Shown here piece by piece: positions 1 to 8,380 of a stretch of 64,000 bases of DNA (its first letter is position 1; each line of letters opens with the position of its first letter). The stretch is from Eubacteriales bacterium (GTDB taxonomy: Bacteria; Bacillota; Clostridia; Lachnospirales; Lachnospiraceae): NCBI GenBank assembly GCA_030524135.1, contig JAUNHA010000005.1, positions 21,530-85,529 on the forward strand, in the 5' to 3' direction. The notes beneath the pieces were generated by a model. The model did no database searches. It was not told the origin of the DNA and saw only the letters and a program-made list of their open reading frames with translations. The position numbers and the translations under genes are program-made.

Positions 1-759
1 GGCCAGTGCTGTTTTGAAGCCGGTGAGATAAAAAATACGTATGGAACAGGCTGTTTCCTGCTGATGCATACGGGAGAAAAGTGCATTCGTTCGGAGCACG
101 GGCTTCTGACAACGGTTGCGGCATTTACAGGGGAAAGATCGGAATATGCGCTTGAAGGAAGCGTATTTGTCGCGGGGGCAGCGGTACAGTGGCTCAGAGA
201 TGAACTGGGTCTCATCCGGACCGCGGCGGAGACGGAAGACTGCTGCAGGCGCGTGCCGGATACACAGGGGGTGTACCTCGTGCCGGCATTTACAGGTCTT
301 GGCGCACCCTACTGGAATTCCTATGCGCGCGGCATGCTGACGGGGCTTACGCGCGGCGCGGGGCGCGATCACATCGTGCGCGCCACGGTCGAATCCATGG
401 CCTATCAGGTCTGTGATCTGATCCGTGCAATGGAGCAGGACTCGGGTCTCAGCCTGAAAACGCTCCGTGTGGATGGCGGTGCGAGCGCAAATGAGTTCCT
501 TCTGCAGTTTCAGGCGGACATTCTCTCGGCAAGTGTGCTGCGCCCTCTCTGCATTGAGACGACTGCGCTCGGCGCGGCTTATCTTGCAGGCCTATCCGCA
601 GGGTACTGGAAAGACCGGGAAGACATTCGCAGAAACTGGGAATTGTCAAAGGAATTTGTACCTGCGGCGGAGCCTTATTTGCGGGAAGAACTGCTCGGCG
701 GCTGGAAGCGTGCGGTGGATGCCGCGATCAGCTGGGCGAACGCTGAGCAAGGCATATAG
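1..759 (+). CDS. glpK: Glycerol kinase, C-terminal part (5' end outside window)
   Basis: The frame is open from base 1, so this is the last 252 residues of a longer gene; the first in-frame ATG at 64 is internal. The product phosphorylates glycerol to glycerol-3-phosphate with ATP in the cytosol. Visible family features are the [13 protein letters not shown] segment (about residues 14-26 of the fragment), the [11 protein letters not shown] stretch, and the FGGY-kinase C-terminal block [18 protein letters not shown]. Glycerol kinases are normally about 500 residues, so roughly half is missing. It ends 29 bases before the next gene on the same strand. Other FGGY sugar kinases are less likely because the YGTGCF and LGAPYW segments match GlpK closely. 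Confidence 0.93.
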   Translation, partial: GQCCFEAGEIKNTYGTGCFLLMHTGEKCIRSEHGLLTTVAAFTGERSEYALEGSVFVAGAAVQWLRDELGLIRTAAETEDCCRRVPDTQGVYLVPAFTGLGAPYWNSYARGMLTGLTRGAGRDHIVRATVESMAYQVCDLIRAMEQDSGLSLKTLRVDGGASANEFLLQFQADILSASVLRPLCIETTALGAAYLAGLSAGYWKDREDIRRNWELSKEFVPAAEPYLREELLGGWKRAVDAAISWANAEQGI

Positions 760-788
760 AATAACAGCAATCGATAGGGGACAGGATC

Positions 789-1379
789 ATGGAAGAGACG
801 AAGATGGATGAGGTTAAGACGGCGGAGGAACAGCTGCCGGCAGAGGAAAAAATCCCGCAGGAAAAGCCGGAGCCTTTGTATCGGACGCGGACGGAATACA
901 GCATGGAAGAATATTGCCGTTTTGGGCAGACGATGACTGACCGGATGTCCCGCATTCCGCCATGGCTGCTGATAGCGGGGATCTTTGTTTTGCGCGCGGT
1001 CGTGGAACTGGTATTTTCGCATGATCTGCCGCAGGCAGTGATCTCGCTGATCGCAGCGGTGGCAGCAGCTTTCATTTTCCGCAGGCTGATCCGGCACAGC
1101 ATAGAAAAAGCATACCGCGCGAACGCAGAGCTGCAGGGGCTTACGGCGGAGATATCATTTTATCCGGACCATCTGGAAACGAATAACCGGCTGGGATCTA
1201 CACAGCTTCCATATAATAAGATCTACCGGATTTTTGAGACGAAAACAAATTATTATATTATGATGTCGAAAAATCAGGGCATCATTGTTGTAAAGGAAAA
1301 CTGCACGCCTGAACTTTGTGGGTTTATGGGAGAACTTTTGCAGAAAAATGAGAAAAACCGGGTGGGCGGAAAGAAATAA
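789..1379 (+). CDS. YcxB-like membrane protein
   Basis: A 196-residue protein with an acidic, charged N-terminal stretch of about 55 residues, two predicted membrane helices (about 58-76 and 82-98) and a C-terminal cytosolic domain (about 115-180). This matches the small YcxB-like family, whose C-terminal domain has the pattern of a soluble beta-rich fold behind a helix pair. No enzymatic motif is visible and the function of the family is not established. The ATG at 789 follows a weak AGGA; a second in-frame ATG at 804 is possible. The gene sits between glpK and a YbaK-type gene on the same strand without obvious functional link. Confidence 0.6.
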   Translation: MEETKMDEVKTAEEQLPAEEKIPQEKPEPLYRTRTEYSMEEYCRFGQTMTDRMSRIPPWLLIAGIFVLRAVVELVFSHDLPQAVISLIAAVAAAFIFRRLIRHSIEKAYRANAELQGLTAEISFYPDHLETNNRLGSTQLPYNKIYRIFETKTNYYIMMSKNQGIIVVKENCTPELCGFMGELLQKNEKNRVGGKK

Positions 1380-1426
1380 TAAAGCCTGCAGAAGACAAAA
1401 ATTACTTGAAAAGGAGCGACACAGAG

Positions 1427-1897
1427 ATGTCTTTGGAAAAGGTAAGAGAGCATTTTAAGCAGTATGGGATGGAAGGACGCATCATCGAATTTGCGCAGTC
1501 GAGCGCGACCGTGCAGGAAGCGGCGAAGGCGGCGGGAACAGAGCCGGGACAGATTGCAAAGACCATGTCATTTCATGTGGCTGAGAAGCCAGTCCTGATT
1601 CTTATGGCGGGTGATGTGAAGGTGGATAACCACAAATATAAGGAATATTTCCATACGAAGGCAAGGATGCTTACGCCGGAGGAGCTTCCGGAGGAGATCG
1701 GGCACGTCATGGGCGGTGTCTGCCCGTTTGGAATTAAGGATGGGGTGACGGTCTATCTCGACAATTCCCTCAAGCGGTTTGAAACGGTATTTCCGGCAGC
1801 AGGCAGCGGAAATTCTGCGATCGAGCTTACGATAGAGGAACTGGAGCGGACTTCCGGATATACGGAATGGATCGACGTGACAAAGCCGATCGAATAA
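1427..1897 (+). CDS. YbaK/EbsC-family aminoacyl-tRNA deacylase
   Basis: A 156-residue single-domain protein of the YbaK/ProX editing family, which hydrolyses mischarged tRNA (Cys-tRNAPro or related) in the cytosol. The family signature is visible in the QIAKTMSFHV segment (with the conserved lysine), the VKVDNHKYK stretch and the GGVCPFGI motif. The open frame extends upstream to a TTG at 1406, but AAGGAG at 1411-1416 lies at the right distance only for the ATG at 1427, so that start is preferred. Exact tRNA specificity cannot be read from the sequence. It precedes asparaginase by 24 bases or fewer and may be co-transcribed with it. Confidence 0.85.
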   Translation: MSLEKVREHFKQYGMEGRIIEFAQSSATVQEAAKAAGTEPGQIAKTMSFHVAEKPVLILMAGDVKVDNHKYKEYFHTKARMLTPEELPEEIGHVMGGVCPFGIKDGVTVYLDNSLKRFETVFPAAGSGNSAIELTIEELERTSGYTEWIDVTKPIE

Positions 1898-1921
1898 AAT
1901 AAACGGAAAGTGAAGAATGGA

Positions 1922-2935
1922 ATGAGAAAAAAGATACTGATACTGTGCACCGGCGGCACGATCGCTTCTAAAAAAACGGAGGACGGGCTTGCGCCGAAGA
2001 TCCCTGCGGAGGAGATGCTTTCCTATGTGCCGGAGGCGGCTGAGGTCTGTGATATGGATGTGGTGCAGGTCTGCAACATCGATTCGACCAATATGACGCC
2101 TGCTTACTGGCGGCTGCTTGCTGAGACGATCGAGACGCATTATGACAGCTATGACGGATTTGTCGTGCTGCACGGAACGGATACCATGGCCTATACTTCG
2201 GCGGCGCTTTCCTATATGATCCAGCGTTCGCCAAAGCCGATCGTCATCACGGGCGCGCAGAAGCCGATCGACATGGATACGACGGACGCAAAGACCAATC
2301 TCCTGGACAGCATCATCTATGCGGCTGACGACCGGTCGCAGGATGTTGTGATCGTATTTGACGGCATGGTGATCGCGGGCACGCGTGCGAAAAAGGTCCG
2401 GGCGAAAAGCTACAACGCATTCTCAAGCGTGAACTTCCCGGAGCTTGCAGTCATGCTCGACGGAAAGATCGTTCGCTATATTCCACAGAGACCGTATAAG
2501 GAACGGGCGGTTTTCCACAAAGAGCTCAATGAAAATGTGGTTGTTCTGAAGCTCATCCCCGGTACAAGGCCGCAGCTTCTCGGATACCTGTTTGAGAATT
2601 ACGACTGTATCATTATTGAGAGCTTCGGCGTCGGAGGGCTTCCGGAAAGCCTTGTGAATGCATTTTATGCGGAGATGAAGCACTGGCTGTCAAAGGGCAA
2701 GCTCGTTGTCATGGCGACGCAGGTCGTAAATGAGGGCAGCAACATGGAGGTCTATGAGGTCGGGCAGAAGGTGAAGAAGGAATTCAACCTGATCGAAGCC
2801 TACGACATGACCTTTGAGGCGACGGTGACAAAGACCATGTTTTTGATGCAGGCATGCGGCGGAAATGCAGAGCGCTTCCGGGAGGCGTTCTATCAGACGG
2901 TGAATTTTGATATCCTGTACACAAGGAAGAGCTAA
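1922..2935 (+). CDS. ansA: Cytosolic (type I-like) L-asparaginase
   Basis: A 337-residue asparaginase that hydrolyses L-asparagine to aspartate and ammonia. The two diagnostic motifs are present: TGGTIAS (residues 10-16) with the nucleophilic threonine, and HGTDTMAYTS (from residue 84) with the catalytic Thr-Asp pair; VVITGAQKP follows. There is no signal peptide, so a cytosolic enzyme is expected. The start is ambiguous: GTG at 1910 gives four extra residues, but the ATG at 1922 gives the usual N-terminus (MRKKILIL then TGG) and has GGAAAG about 11 bases upstream. Length fits the family. The enzyme could feed aspartate/ammonia metabolism, but no neighbour supports a dedicated pathway. Confidence 0.88.
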   Translation: MRKKILILCTGGTIASKKTEDGLAPKIPAEEMLSYVPEAAEVCDMDVVQVCNIDSTNMTPAYWRLLAETIETHYDSYDGFVVLHGTDTMAYTSAALSYMIQRSPKPIVITGAQKPIDMDTTDAKTNLLDSIIYAADDRSQDVVIVFDGMVIAGTRAKKVRAKSYNAFSSVNFPELAVMLDGKIVRYIPQRPYKERAVFHKELNENVVVLKLIPGTRPQLLGYLFENYDCIIIESFGVGGLPESLVNAFYAEMKHWLSKGKLVVMATQVVNEGSNMEVYEVGQKVKKEFNLIEAYDMTFEATVTKTMFLMQACGGNAERFREAFYQTVNFDILYTRKS

Positions 2936-3009
2936 AAAAGGACTGAGAATACAGGACATAATCAGGGGCGGACAGAACAGATCTGTTCACCGGTCGGCAG
3001 GGAGAAAAT

Positions 3010-3477
3010 ATGGAACAAACAAACTATACGATTCTGAATAACCGCTTGAAGGCACTCTGCGAGAAGCAGGATTATTTTGTGACCAATCTTTCCAACGCGT
3101 CAGCGGCACTCTGGCAGGCGATGTCAGAGATCAACTGGGCAGGATTTTATCTGATGAAGGACGGCGTGCTCGTCCTGGGACCATTTCAGGGAAAACCGGC
3201 ATGCGTGCGGATCGAGGTCGGAAAGGGTGTCTGCGGGACGGCGGTATATGAGGATAAGGTGCAGCGTGTTGCGGATGTGCATGAATTTCCGGGCCACATC
3301 GCCTGTGACAGCGCGTCCCGTTCGGAGATCGTGATTCCAATTCATCAGGATGGAAAGATAGTCGGTGTGCTGGATATCGACAGCCCCGTAACAGAGCGTT
3401 TCTGTGCAGAGGATGAGGCCGGGCTTCTTGCGTTTGTGCGGGTGCTTGAGGAGACGACGCGCTTTACAGGAATTTAA
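3010..3477 (+). CDS. msrC: Free methionine-(R)-sulfoxide reductase (GAF domain)
   Basis: A 155-residue stand-alone GAF-domain protein of the fRMsr type, which reduces free L-methionine-(R)-S-oxide, normally with thioredoxin. The three cysteines of the family are at 65 (KPACVRI), 75 (GKGVCG) and 99 (FPGHIACD), and the WAGFYL and LDIDSP segments are typical. The ATG at 3010 follows CAGGGAGAAAAT, a good ribosome site. The gene lies 74 bases behind asparaginase, with a short perfect palindrome (2975-2988) in between, and ahead of a strong hairpin terminator at 3500-3552. A role in oxidative-damage repair is the family function; no redox partner is adjacent. Confidence 0.9.
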   Translation: MEQTNYTILNNRLKALCEKQDYFVTNLSNASAALWQAMSEINWAGFYLMKDGVLVLGPFQGKPACVRIEVGKGVCGTAVYEDKVQRVADVHEFPGHIACDSASRSEIVIPIHQDGKIVGVLDIDSPVTERFCAEDEAGLLAFVRVLEETTRFTGI

Positions 3478-3499
3478 GAAAAATTGCTTATGATAAAAG

Positions 3500-3552
3500 A
3501 TCACTTCGAAATGATTTGTATTTATGCGAAATCATTGTGGGGTGATTTTTTT
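3500..3552 (+). terminator. Rho-independent terminator after msrC
   Basis: A long interrupted stem: ATCAC (3500-3504) pairs with GTGAT (3542-3546), and AAATGATTT pairs with AAATCATT closer to the loop; the outer arm runs directly into seven T residues (3546-3552). It ends the msrC unit and separates it from the AT-rich ATPase gene that follows. Confidence 0.75.
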
Positions 3553-3658
3553 ATAACGCTCCGTTTTATCGATAATTTATTTAAAAATGGAATATATTCC
3601 GTTTTCTCTATATTTTTGAATAAAAATGGAGTATAATACCAAAAAGGAGGGGCTTGTT

Positions 3659-4870
3659 ATGAAACAGATAAAGAGAGCAGATTATCTGAATTGGCTGCAG
3701 AAATGGAAAAATCAGCAGATCATCAAGGTTGTAACCGGCGTCAGGAGATGCGGAAAATCAACGTTATTTGAAATGTTTCAGGATGAGCTGCTCCTCAGCG
3801 GACTGGGTAAAGATCAGATCACTGCGATTAATTTTGAGGATATGGAGCATGAGGATTTAAAAGATTATAGAAAACTCTACGCATATGTAAAAGAACGTTT
3901 GCTTTCGGATCGCATGAATTATATTTTTCTGGATGAAGTCCAGCACGTTGAGCATTATGAAAAAGTTGTAGACAGTTTGTTTTTGAAAGAAAACTGCGAT
4001 GTATATATTACCGGATCGAATGCATATTTTATGTCGGGAGAGCTTGCAACGCTTCTGACGGGACGGTATGTGGAACTGTCCATGATGCCGCTGTCCTTTA
4101 AAGAGTACTGCTTCGGTCTTGCGGATACTACGCTCAGTCTTGCAGAGCTATTTAACCAGTATATTGTAAATGGTTCCTTTCCCTATGTATTAAAATATGG
4201 TTATCAGGAAAAAGAAGCCAGGGAATACATGTCAGGTATCTACAATACGATACTTTTGAATGATGTTGTGAGGAGATTGAAAATTGCTGATGTTAACATG
4301 CTGGAAGCGGTGGCGCGCTTTCTGCTTTTCAATATCGGAAACCGTACATCGCCGGCGGTAATTGCCAACACAATGACATCAAACCACAGAAAAATCGATC
4401 CCAAGACGGTAGACCGATATATTCGCGGGCTGACAGACAGTCTTTTAATTTACGAGGCGAGACGATATAACATCAAAGGAAAACAGTTCCTTGCAACGCA
4501 GAATAAGTATTATGCCTGTGATGTGGGGATGAGAAATATGTTGGTGCGGGGCACAGATGCAGATACAGGCCATATTTTGGAAAATATTGTTTTTCTGGAA
4601 TTAAAGCGGCGTTACGGAAGCGTTTATGTCGGACAGATCGGAACCGACGGAGAGGTGGATTTTGTGGTAATGCAGAATGGCGCTCCATGTTATTATCAGA
4701 TTTCACAGACAACGCTTGATGAAGCTGTGCTGAAACGGGAACTCGCACCGCTCCGACAGATCAGGGATAATTATCCGAAGTATCTGCTGACACTCGATGA
4801 GGTATTCGGAGAGATGGACTATGATGGTATTCAGAAGCTGAATGTGTTAAAGTGGCTTACTGAGGACTGA
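3659..4870 (+). CDS. AAA+ ATPase with DUF4143 C-terminal domain
   Basis: A 403-residue ATPase of the widespread AAA_14/DUF4143 family. Walker A is GVRRCGKS (residues 27-34), Walker B YIFLDEVQ (88-95), followed by the sensor-like ITGSNAYF (117-124); the C-terminal half (about 200-380) carries the nuclease-like fold predicted for DUF4143 with a GEVDFVV element. The biological role of this family is not established. The frame opens at ATG 3626, but AAGGAGG at 3644-3650 fixes the start at ATG 3659. Codons are visibly richer in A/T than in flanking genes, and the gene is flanked by terminators on both sides, which suggests an independently acquired single-gene unit (inference). Confidence 0.8.
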   Translation: MKQIKRADYLNWLQKWKNQQIIKVVTGVRRCGKSTLFEMFQDELLLSGLGKDQITAINFEDMEHEDLKDYRKLYAYVKERLLSDRMNYIFLDEVQHVEHYEKVVDSLFLKENCDVYITGSNAYFMSGELATLLTGRYVELSMMPLSFKEYCFGLADTTLSLAELFNQYIVNGSFPYVLKYGYQEKEAREYMSGIYNTILLNDVVRRLKIADVNMLEAVARFLLFNIGNRTSPAVIANTMTSNHRKIDPKTVDRYIRGLTDSLLIYEARRYNIKGKQFLATQNKYYACDVGMRNMLVRGTDADTGHILENIVFLELKRRYGSVYVGQIGTDGEVDFVVMQNGAPCYYQISQTTLDEAVLKRELAPLRQIRDNYPKYLLTLDEVFGEMDYDGIQKLNVLKWLTED

Positions 4871-4876
4871 TAGAAA

Positions 4877-4908
4877 CTAAAAGAGCAGCCGACCGGCTGC
4901 TCTTAGTA
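4877..4908 (-). terminator. Shared hairpin between convergent genes
   Basis: A perfect 10-base stem, AAGAGCAGCC and GGCTGCTCTT around a four-base loop (4881-4904). Read on the minus strand it is followed by TTTTAGTTT, so it is best placed as the terminator of ribU; it lies only 10 bases after the ATPase stop and may also act on the plus strand, although a T-tract is poor there. Confidence 0.75.
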
Positions 4909-4942
4909 TGTATCATTTGAATTCAGGAATGTCAGTTTACCG

Positions 4943-5578
4943 TTACTTTCTTTCGTTCACAAGCCCTGAGCGGCGAAGTGCGCCGACGATCGGCTTATAG
5001 ATCATGAGCAGTATGACTGAATTTAATAGCCCCTTGATCAGATTAAACGGCAGGATCACCGGCGCAAGAAGTTTTACGACCTCTGTACGGGGAGTGCCGA
5101 GATAGAGCGGCGTCAGGATGTAGTTCCAGAGCAGCATGACGACGACCATAAGAACGGTGCCCAGCACAAGGCCGAAAACAGCCCCGGACTTTGTATGTCT
5201 GCCGCGGTAGATGAGCGAAGCAGTCCCGGCAAACGCGAGCGTTGCGATCACCTGCATGAAGAAGCCGATAACTCCGGAATCGCTGACGGTGATCATCTCA
5301 AGAAAAGCAACAATGACGGAAATCAGCAATGCATAAAGCGGGCCGAAGAGAAAGCCGCCGATCGTAATGATCACGTCTTTCGGATCATAAGTAAGGTACG
5401 GCGCGGCAGGCATCAGCTTCAGGTGAATCAATACCATGGCTACATAGGCAACTGCGCAGAGCATAGCGATCGTAACGAGCTTTCTCGTGCGTTCGGATGC
5501 AGTGCGTACAGTGTCATGAGGCTGTGTGGCAGAAAAGCCGTGCGCAGCGGCTTCGTGATAATTTTGTTGTTTGTTCAT
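4943..5578 (-). CDS. ribU: Riboflavin ECF transporter substrate-binding (S) component
   Basis: A 211-residue integral membrane protein with about six hydrophobic segments, of the RibU type that captures riboflavin and works with a shared ECF energizing module (EcfA/EcfA'/EcfT, not in this window). Family marks are YVAMVLIHLKLMPAAPYLTYDPKDV near the first helices and the PFNLIKGLLNS segment near the end. The open frame reaches 5641, but the ATG at 5578 has a CGGAGG site seven to eight bases upstream, so this start is used; the extra upstream codons fall in the riboswitch terminator. An FMN riboswitch sits directly upstream, which independently supports the riboflavin assignment and indicates repression by FMN. 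Confidence 0.92.
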   Translation of the reverse strand: MNKQQNYHEAAAHGFSATQPHDTVRTASERTRKLVTIAMLCAVAYVAMVLIHLKLMPAAPYLTYDPKDVIITIGGFLFGPLYALLISVIVAFLEMITVSDSGVIGFFMQVIATLAFAGTASLIYRGRHTKSGAVFGLVLGTVLMVVVMLLWNYILTPLYLGTPRTEVVKLLAPVILPFNLIKGLLNSVILLMIYKPIVGALRRSGLVNERK

Positions 5579-5598
5579 AGGTTTTTCCTCCGGTTTGA

Positions 5599-5634
5599 AT
5601 AAAAATAAAACACTCGAAATAGTCTTCGGGTGCT
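5599..5634 (-). terminator. Riboswitch-controlled attenuator upstream of ribU
   Basis: On the minus strand CACCCGAA pairs with TTCGAGTG (one mismatch) and is followed by TTTTATTTTTATT. It lies between the FMN aptamer and the ribU ribosome site, the usual position for the expression platform, so FMN binding would be expected to favour this terminator. Confidence 0.7.
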
Positions 5635-5640
5635 TTAACA

Positions 5641-5774
5641 CGTTCTTCTTTCATCCAGACTATACTGTTGGTTTTGGAGTTTCACCAAATCATGCTTATC
5701 GCTCGCGGACTATCCCTGCACCGGAAAATCGTGCAGGCGCACCGCCAATCGGGAATTTCACCCTGCCCTGAAGA
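5641..5774 (-). ncRNA. FMN riboswitch (RFN element)
   Basis: The minus strand shows the conserved RFN blocks in order: AGGGCAGGGTGAAATTCCC at the 5' side, GGCGGT, a variable stem, GTCCGCGAGC, GGTGAAACTCC, and the 3' block CAGTATAGTCTGGATG followed by AAAGAAG. These are the landmarks of the FMN aptamer. It lies immediately upstream of ribU and of the attenuator hairpin, so FMN should turn transport off. Confidence 0.96.
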
Positions 5775-5797
5775 CATCATATTCAAATGTTGCCTTA

Positions 5798-5826
5798 ACA
5801 ATAGTACTGTTTTCAGGTGTTGTCAA
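5798..5826 (-). promoter_or_regulatory. Promoter of the riboswitch-ribU unit
   Basis: On the minus strand TTGACA (5826-5821) and TATTGT (5803-5798) are separated by 17 bases, a good housekeeping-sigma promoter. The predicted start falls about 15-20 bases upstream of the FMN aptamer. Confidence 0.75.
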
Positions 5827-6033
5827 GAGAAAAATGGAAGTTGTTATCAGCGAACTTATATATGTGGCAATTGTAAATGGCATACAAAAAACAATTAGTC
5901 AAGAAAGGTATGGCTGTCAAATTTATATGAATATTGAATATACAGGTGGTTGATTTATAAAAAAATATAATAAATATACTTTGTATTATTAAACTATGAT
6001 AAGAATATTAGTTAAGAGTCAAAATAAGAAATA
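5827..6033. other. AT-rich intergenic stretch
   Basis: About 200 bases between the ribU promoter and the next plus-strand gene. It is very AT-rich with no open frame. A weak promoter-like pair, TTGATT (5950-5955) and TATACT (5975-5980) with a 19-base spacer, might serve the gene at 6034. I see no RNA gene or repeat in it. Confidence 0.4.
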
Positions 6034-6885
6034 ATGGACAGGTATGTTGCTGTAAAAATGAAGAAACGAGGTATGCAAGCGGAAAGAACGGATATGGAGA
6101 AACTGATTCATGCGATTGGTCTGCCGGAGGAGGCAGAACAGTCAGCAGTTCAGTATGATTTGCCGGCTTCTGATTATATGGTCTGGAAGGAACTGTTTGA
6201 CTCTGATCCGGAACGATTTTTGCAGACATGGAGAGAGGAAACGGATTGGCGGGAAAGGGCACTCCCGTTATATTTAAGACTGGCACTTGATGCATATCCG
6301 GCATACCGGAAAAAAGAAATTCCGAAATCAGTCTATATAGATACATTCAGAGATATTGCAATCTGGTGTCTCGACTGTCATCAGAAAACAGGTATCTGGG
6401 GGATTATGGATATCTGGTGGCTGATGCAGTCAGTAAAACTGCGGATATTCCGACTGGGCAGGCTGCAATTTGAAAAAATGGTTTTGCCGGAAAAACTGTC
6501 TGAAAATCTGACAGAGGGAATGGATGTGCTGCAGGTACATATACCGGCAGGAGAGCCGCTTTTGCCGGAGGCATGTGATGCTTCTTTTGCGGCGGCAAAA
6601 CAGTTTTATAATCTGGAACATGGATGCTTTGTCTGTGATTCATGGCTGATGGAGCCGAAGCTTTCAATGCTTCTTGAGGATAACAGCCATATTATGCAGT
6701 TTCAGAGGCGATTTCAGATCGCCAGGGTCCACGCGCCGTTTCCGCAGGCGGAACAGCGGATATTCGGGCAGATCCTTGAAGACAAAAACAGTTATCCGGA
6801 ACACACGAGCCTGCAGAAAAAAGCAAAGCAGTATTTGCTGGCAGGCGGACAGCTGGAAATAGGGATCGGATATATTCTGTTCTAA
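6034..6885 (+). CDS. Acyltransferase-domain protein (NAT N/C type, DUF5596-like)
   Basis: A soluble protein of up to 283 residues resembling clostridial acyltransferase-domain proteins with an N-terminal helical part and a GNAT-like C-terminal part. Visible segments are the LPLYLRLALDAYPAYRKK block (about 78-95), the helix-rich IAIWCLDCHQKTGIWGI block, and the VLQVHIPAGEPLLPEACDASFAAAKQFY segment (about 170-197) typical of the C-terminal domain. Substrate is unknown. The start is uncertain: ATG at 6034 has no clear ribosome site, and ATGs at 6058, 6073 and 6094 are alternatives. It is followed after 77 bases by a carbohydrate ABC importer on the same strand, a neighbourhood common for this family, so a sugar or glycoconjugate substrate is possible. 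Confidence 0.55.
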   Translation: MDRYVAVKMKKRGMQAERTDMEKLIHAIGLPEEAEQSAVQYDLPASDYMVWKELFDSDPERFLQTWREETDWRERALPLYLRLALDAYPAYRKKEIPKSVYIDTFRDIAIWCLDCHQKTGIWGIMDIWWLMQSVKLRIFRLGRLQFEKMVLPEKLSENLTEGMDVLQVHIPAGEPLLPEACDASFAAAKQFYNLEHGCFVCDSWLMEPKLSMLLEDNSHIMQFQRRFQIARVHAPFPQAEQRIFGQILEDKNSYPEHTSLQKKAKQYLLAGGQLEIGIGYILF

Positions 6886-6962
6886 GAGAAGGCGCATCAT
6901 TATTTTGATTTCATACACAAAAAGTGTGAATATATAAGCTATAAGGATTTCAGGAGGTAATT

Positions 6963-8336
6963 ATGAAAAAAAATCTTTTGAGAAATGGAGCAATATGTGC
7001 AGGTGTTGCAGCAATGATGCTGACAGGATGTTCATCAGCATCATCCGATTCTCAGACGACGGCAGCGGTATCTTCGGCTGAAGAGACCGAAGCGGGAAAT
7101 GCTGCAGAGGAAACGGCTTCGGAAGCAGCAGCGGATGGAGAAAAAATCACACTGACATTCTGGTGCCATCAGAATGAGCCGTGGATCAAGGCTTATGAAG
7201 CGATGGCAGATCGCTTTGAAGAAGCAAATCCGGAATATGAAGTTAAGGTGGAGAGCTATCCGTTTAATGTTTATAATGATAAAATCCAGACTGCACTTAC
7301 CGCAGGAACGGCAGGTCCGGATATTATAGCGGTATGGGGCGGAATGGCGCCGTCTTTCATAAAGTCAGATGCACTCTCGGAAGTTCCGGAAGAGATGGCA
7401 AAACAATTAGATGAAGATTATATGCAGCCAACGACCGGGATCTATAAAAAAGAAGGCAAGTATTATGGCGTGCCGATGGAGTACAACCTTGAGTACGGCG
7501 GAATGATTGTTAACAAGAAACTGTTCGATGAAGCAGGGCTTTCCTATCCGACAACATGGGAGGAACTCCGGGAGACGTCTAAAAAGGTGGCAAAGAAGAA
7601 TGGCGATCTGGTTGAAATGAAGGGATTTGAAATGATCGATTCCGATGCCCTTATCTGCAATTATCTCGCGATGATCCTGCAGCAGGGAGGTCAGTATCTG
7701 ACAGAAGACGGATCCGTTGACTTTGCTACGCCGGAAGGCATTAAGGCAATGAATGAAATTCTCAGCATGGTACAGGATGGAGAGGATGATCTCCAGAATC
7801 TGACAGAAGGAGAATATGAGTTTAATGACGTATATCAGGATAAGGGATATATGAGCTCCGTTGGTTCCTGGGCAATTGGTGAAGGTACGGATTCCTATGG
7901 CCTGACATACGGAACAGATTTTGAATATGTAAAAGTACCGCAGTATGGCAGTCAGATGGGATTTGCGTCTGAAACAGGATGGGGACTCCTTGTACCGAAG
8001 AATGGCGCGCATGTGGATGACGCATGGAAGTACGTGGAATTTTTCAGCCAGCCGGAAAATCTGGTGCAGCATAACATCGCATGTTCACAGCTTCCTCCGA
8101 GAAAGTCCATGCTGGATAATGAGGTTTACAAAGAAGCTATGCCGCAGGTAACGTTCCTGCTTGACATTCTTCCGAGCGGACAGTGGATGGGGCCGTACAA
8201 TACATCTGATATGAGAGATGTGTTCAACCAGATGTTCATTGATCTTTGCCAGACGGATGCTCCTGATGTAGAGCAGGCACTGAAGGATGCGTCTGCTGAG
8301 ATCACGGCAAACTGCAGGATTTCATACGAGAATTAA
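6963..8336 (+). CDS. Carbohydrate ABC transporter, substrate-binding lipoprotein
   Basis: A 457-residue extracytoplasmic solute-binding protein of the MalE-type family 1. The N-terminus is a lipoprotein signal with positively charged MKKNLLRNG, a hydrophobic core and a lipobox ending at Cys23 (MMLTGC); a low-complexity Ser/Thr/Glu/Ala linker (about 24-58) follows. The body starts at ITLTFWCHQNEPW and contains GTAGPDIIAVWGG, typical of sugar binders. AGGAGG at 6951-6956 gives a clear start. It is the first gene of a three-gene importer with the two permeases downstream; the ATPase is absent, as is usual when a shared MsmX-like ATPase is encoded elsewhere. Substrate (oligosaccharide, sugar alcohol or glycerol-phosphate) cannot be told. 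Confidence 0.9.
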   Translation: MKKNLLRNGAICAGVAAMMLTGCSSASSDSQTTAAVSSAEETEAGNAAEETASEAAADGEKITLTFWCHQNEPWIKAYEAMADRFEEANPEYEVKVESYPFNVYNDKIQTALTAGTAGPDIIAVWGGMAPSFIKSDALSEVPEEMAKQLDEDYMQPTTGIYKKEGKYYGVPMEYNLEYGGMIVNKKLFDEAGLSYPTTWEELRETSKKVAKKNGDLVEMKGFEMIDSDALICNYLAMILQQGGQYLTEDGSVDFATPEGIKAMNEILSMVQDGEDDLQNLTEGEYEFNDVYQDKGYMSSVGSWAIGEGTDSYGLTYGTDFEYVKVPQYGSQMGFASETGWGLLVPKNGAHVDDAWKYVEFFSQPENLVQHNIACSQLPPRKSMLDNEVYKEAMPQVTFLLDILPSGQWMGPYNTSDMRDVFNQMFIDLCQTDAPDVEQALKDASAEITANCRISYEN

Positions 8337-8380
8337 GACAGAATGAGAGAAGTTGTTCATTCCGGGGTAAGTAAATTAAG

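Noticed and set aside
2975-2988. Palindrome GAACAGATCTGTTC upstream of msrC as a LexA/DinR box
   Set aside because: The Gram-positive SOS box is GAAC-N4-GTTC; here the halves are six bases apart, and msrC is not an SOS gene. It may still be a chance or other operator site.
3659-4870. DUF4143 ATPase as part of a toxin-antitoxin or defence system
   Set aside because: It stands alone between terminators with no partner gene, and the family is common in ordinary genomes.
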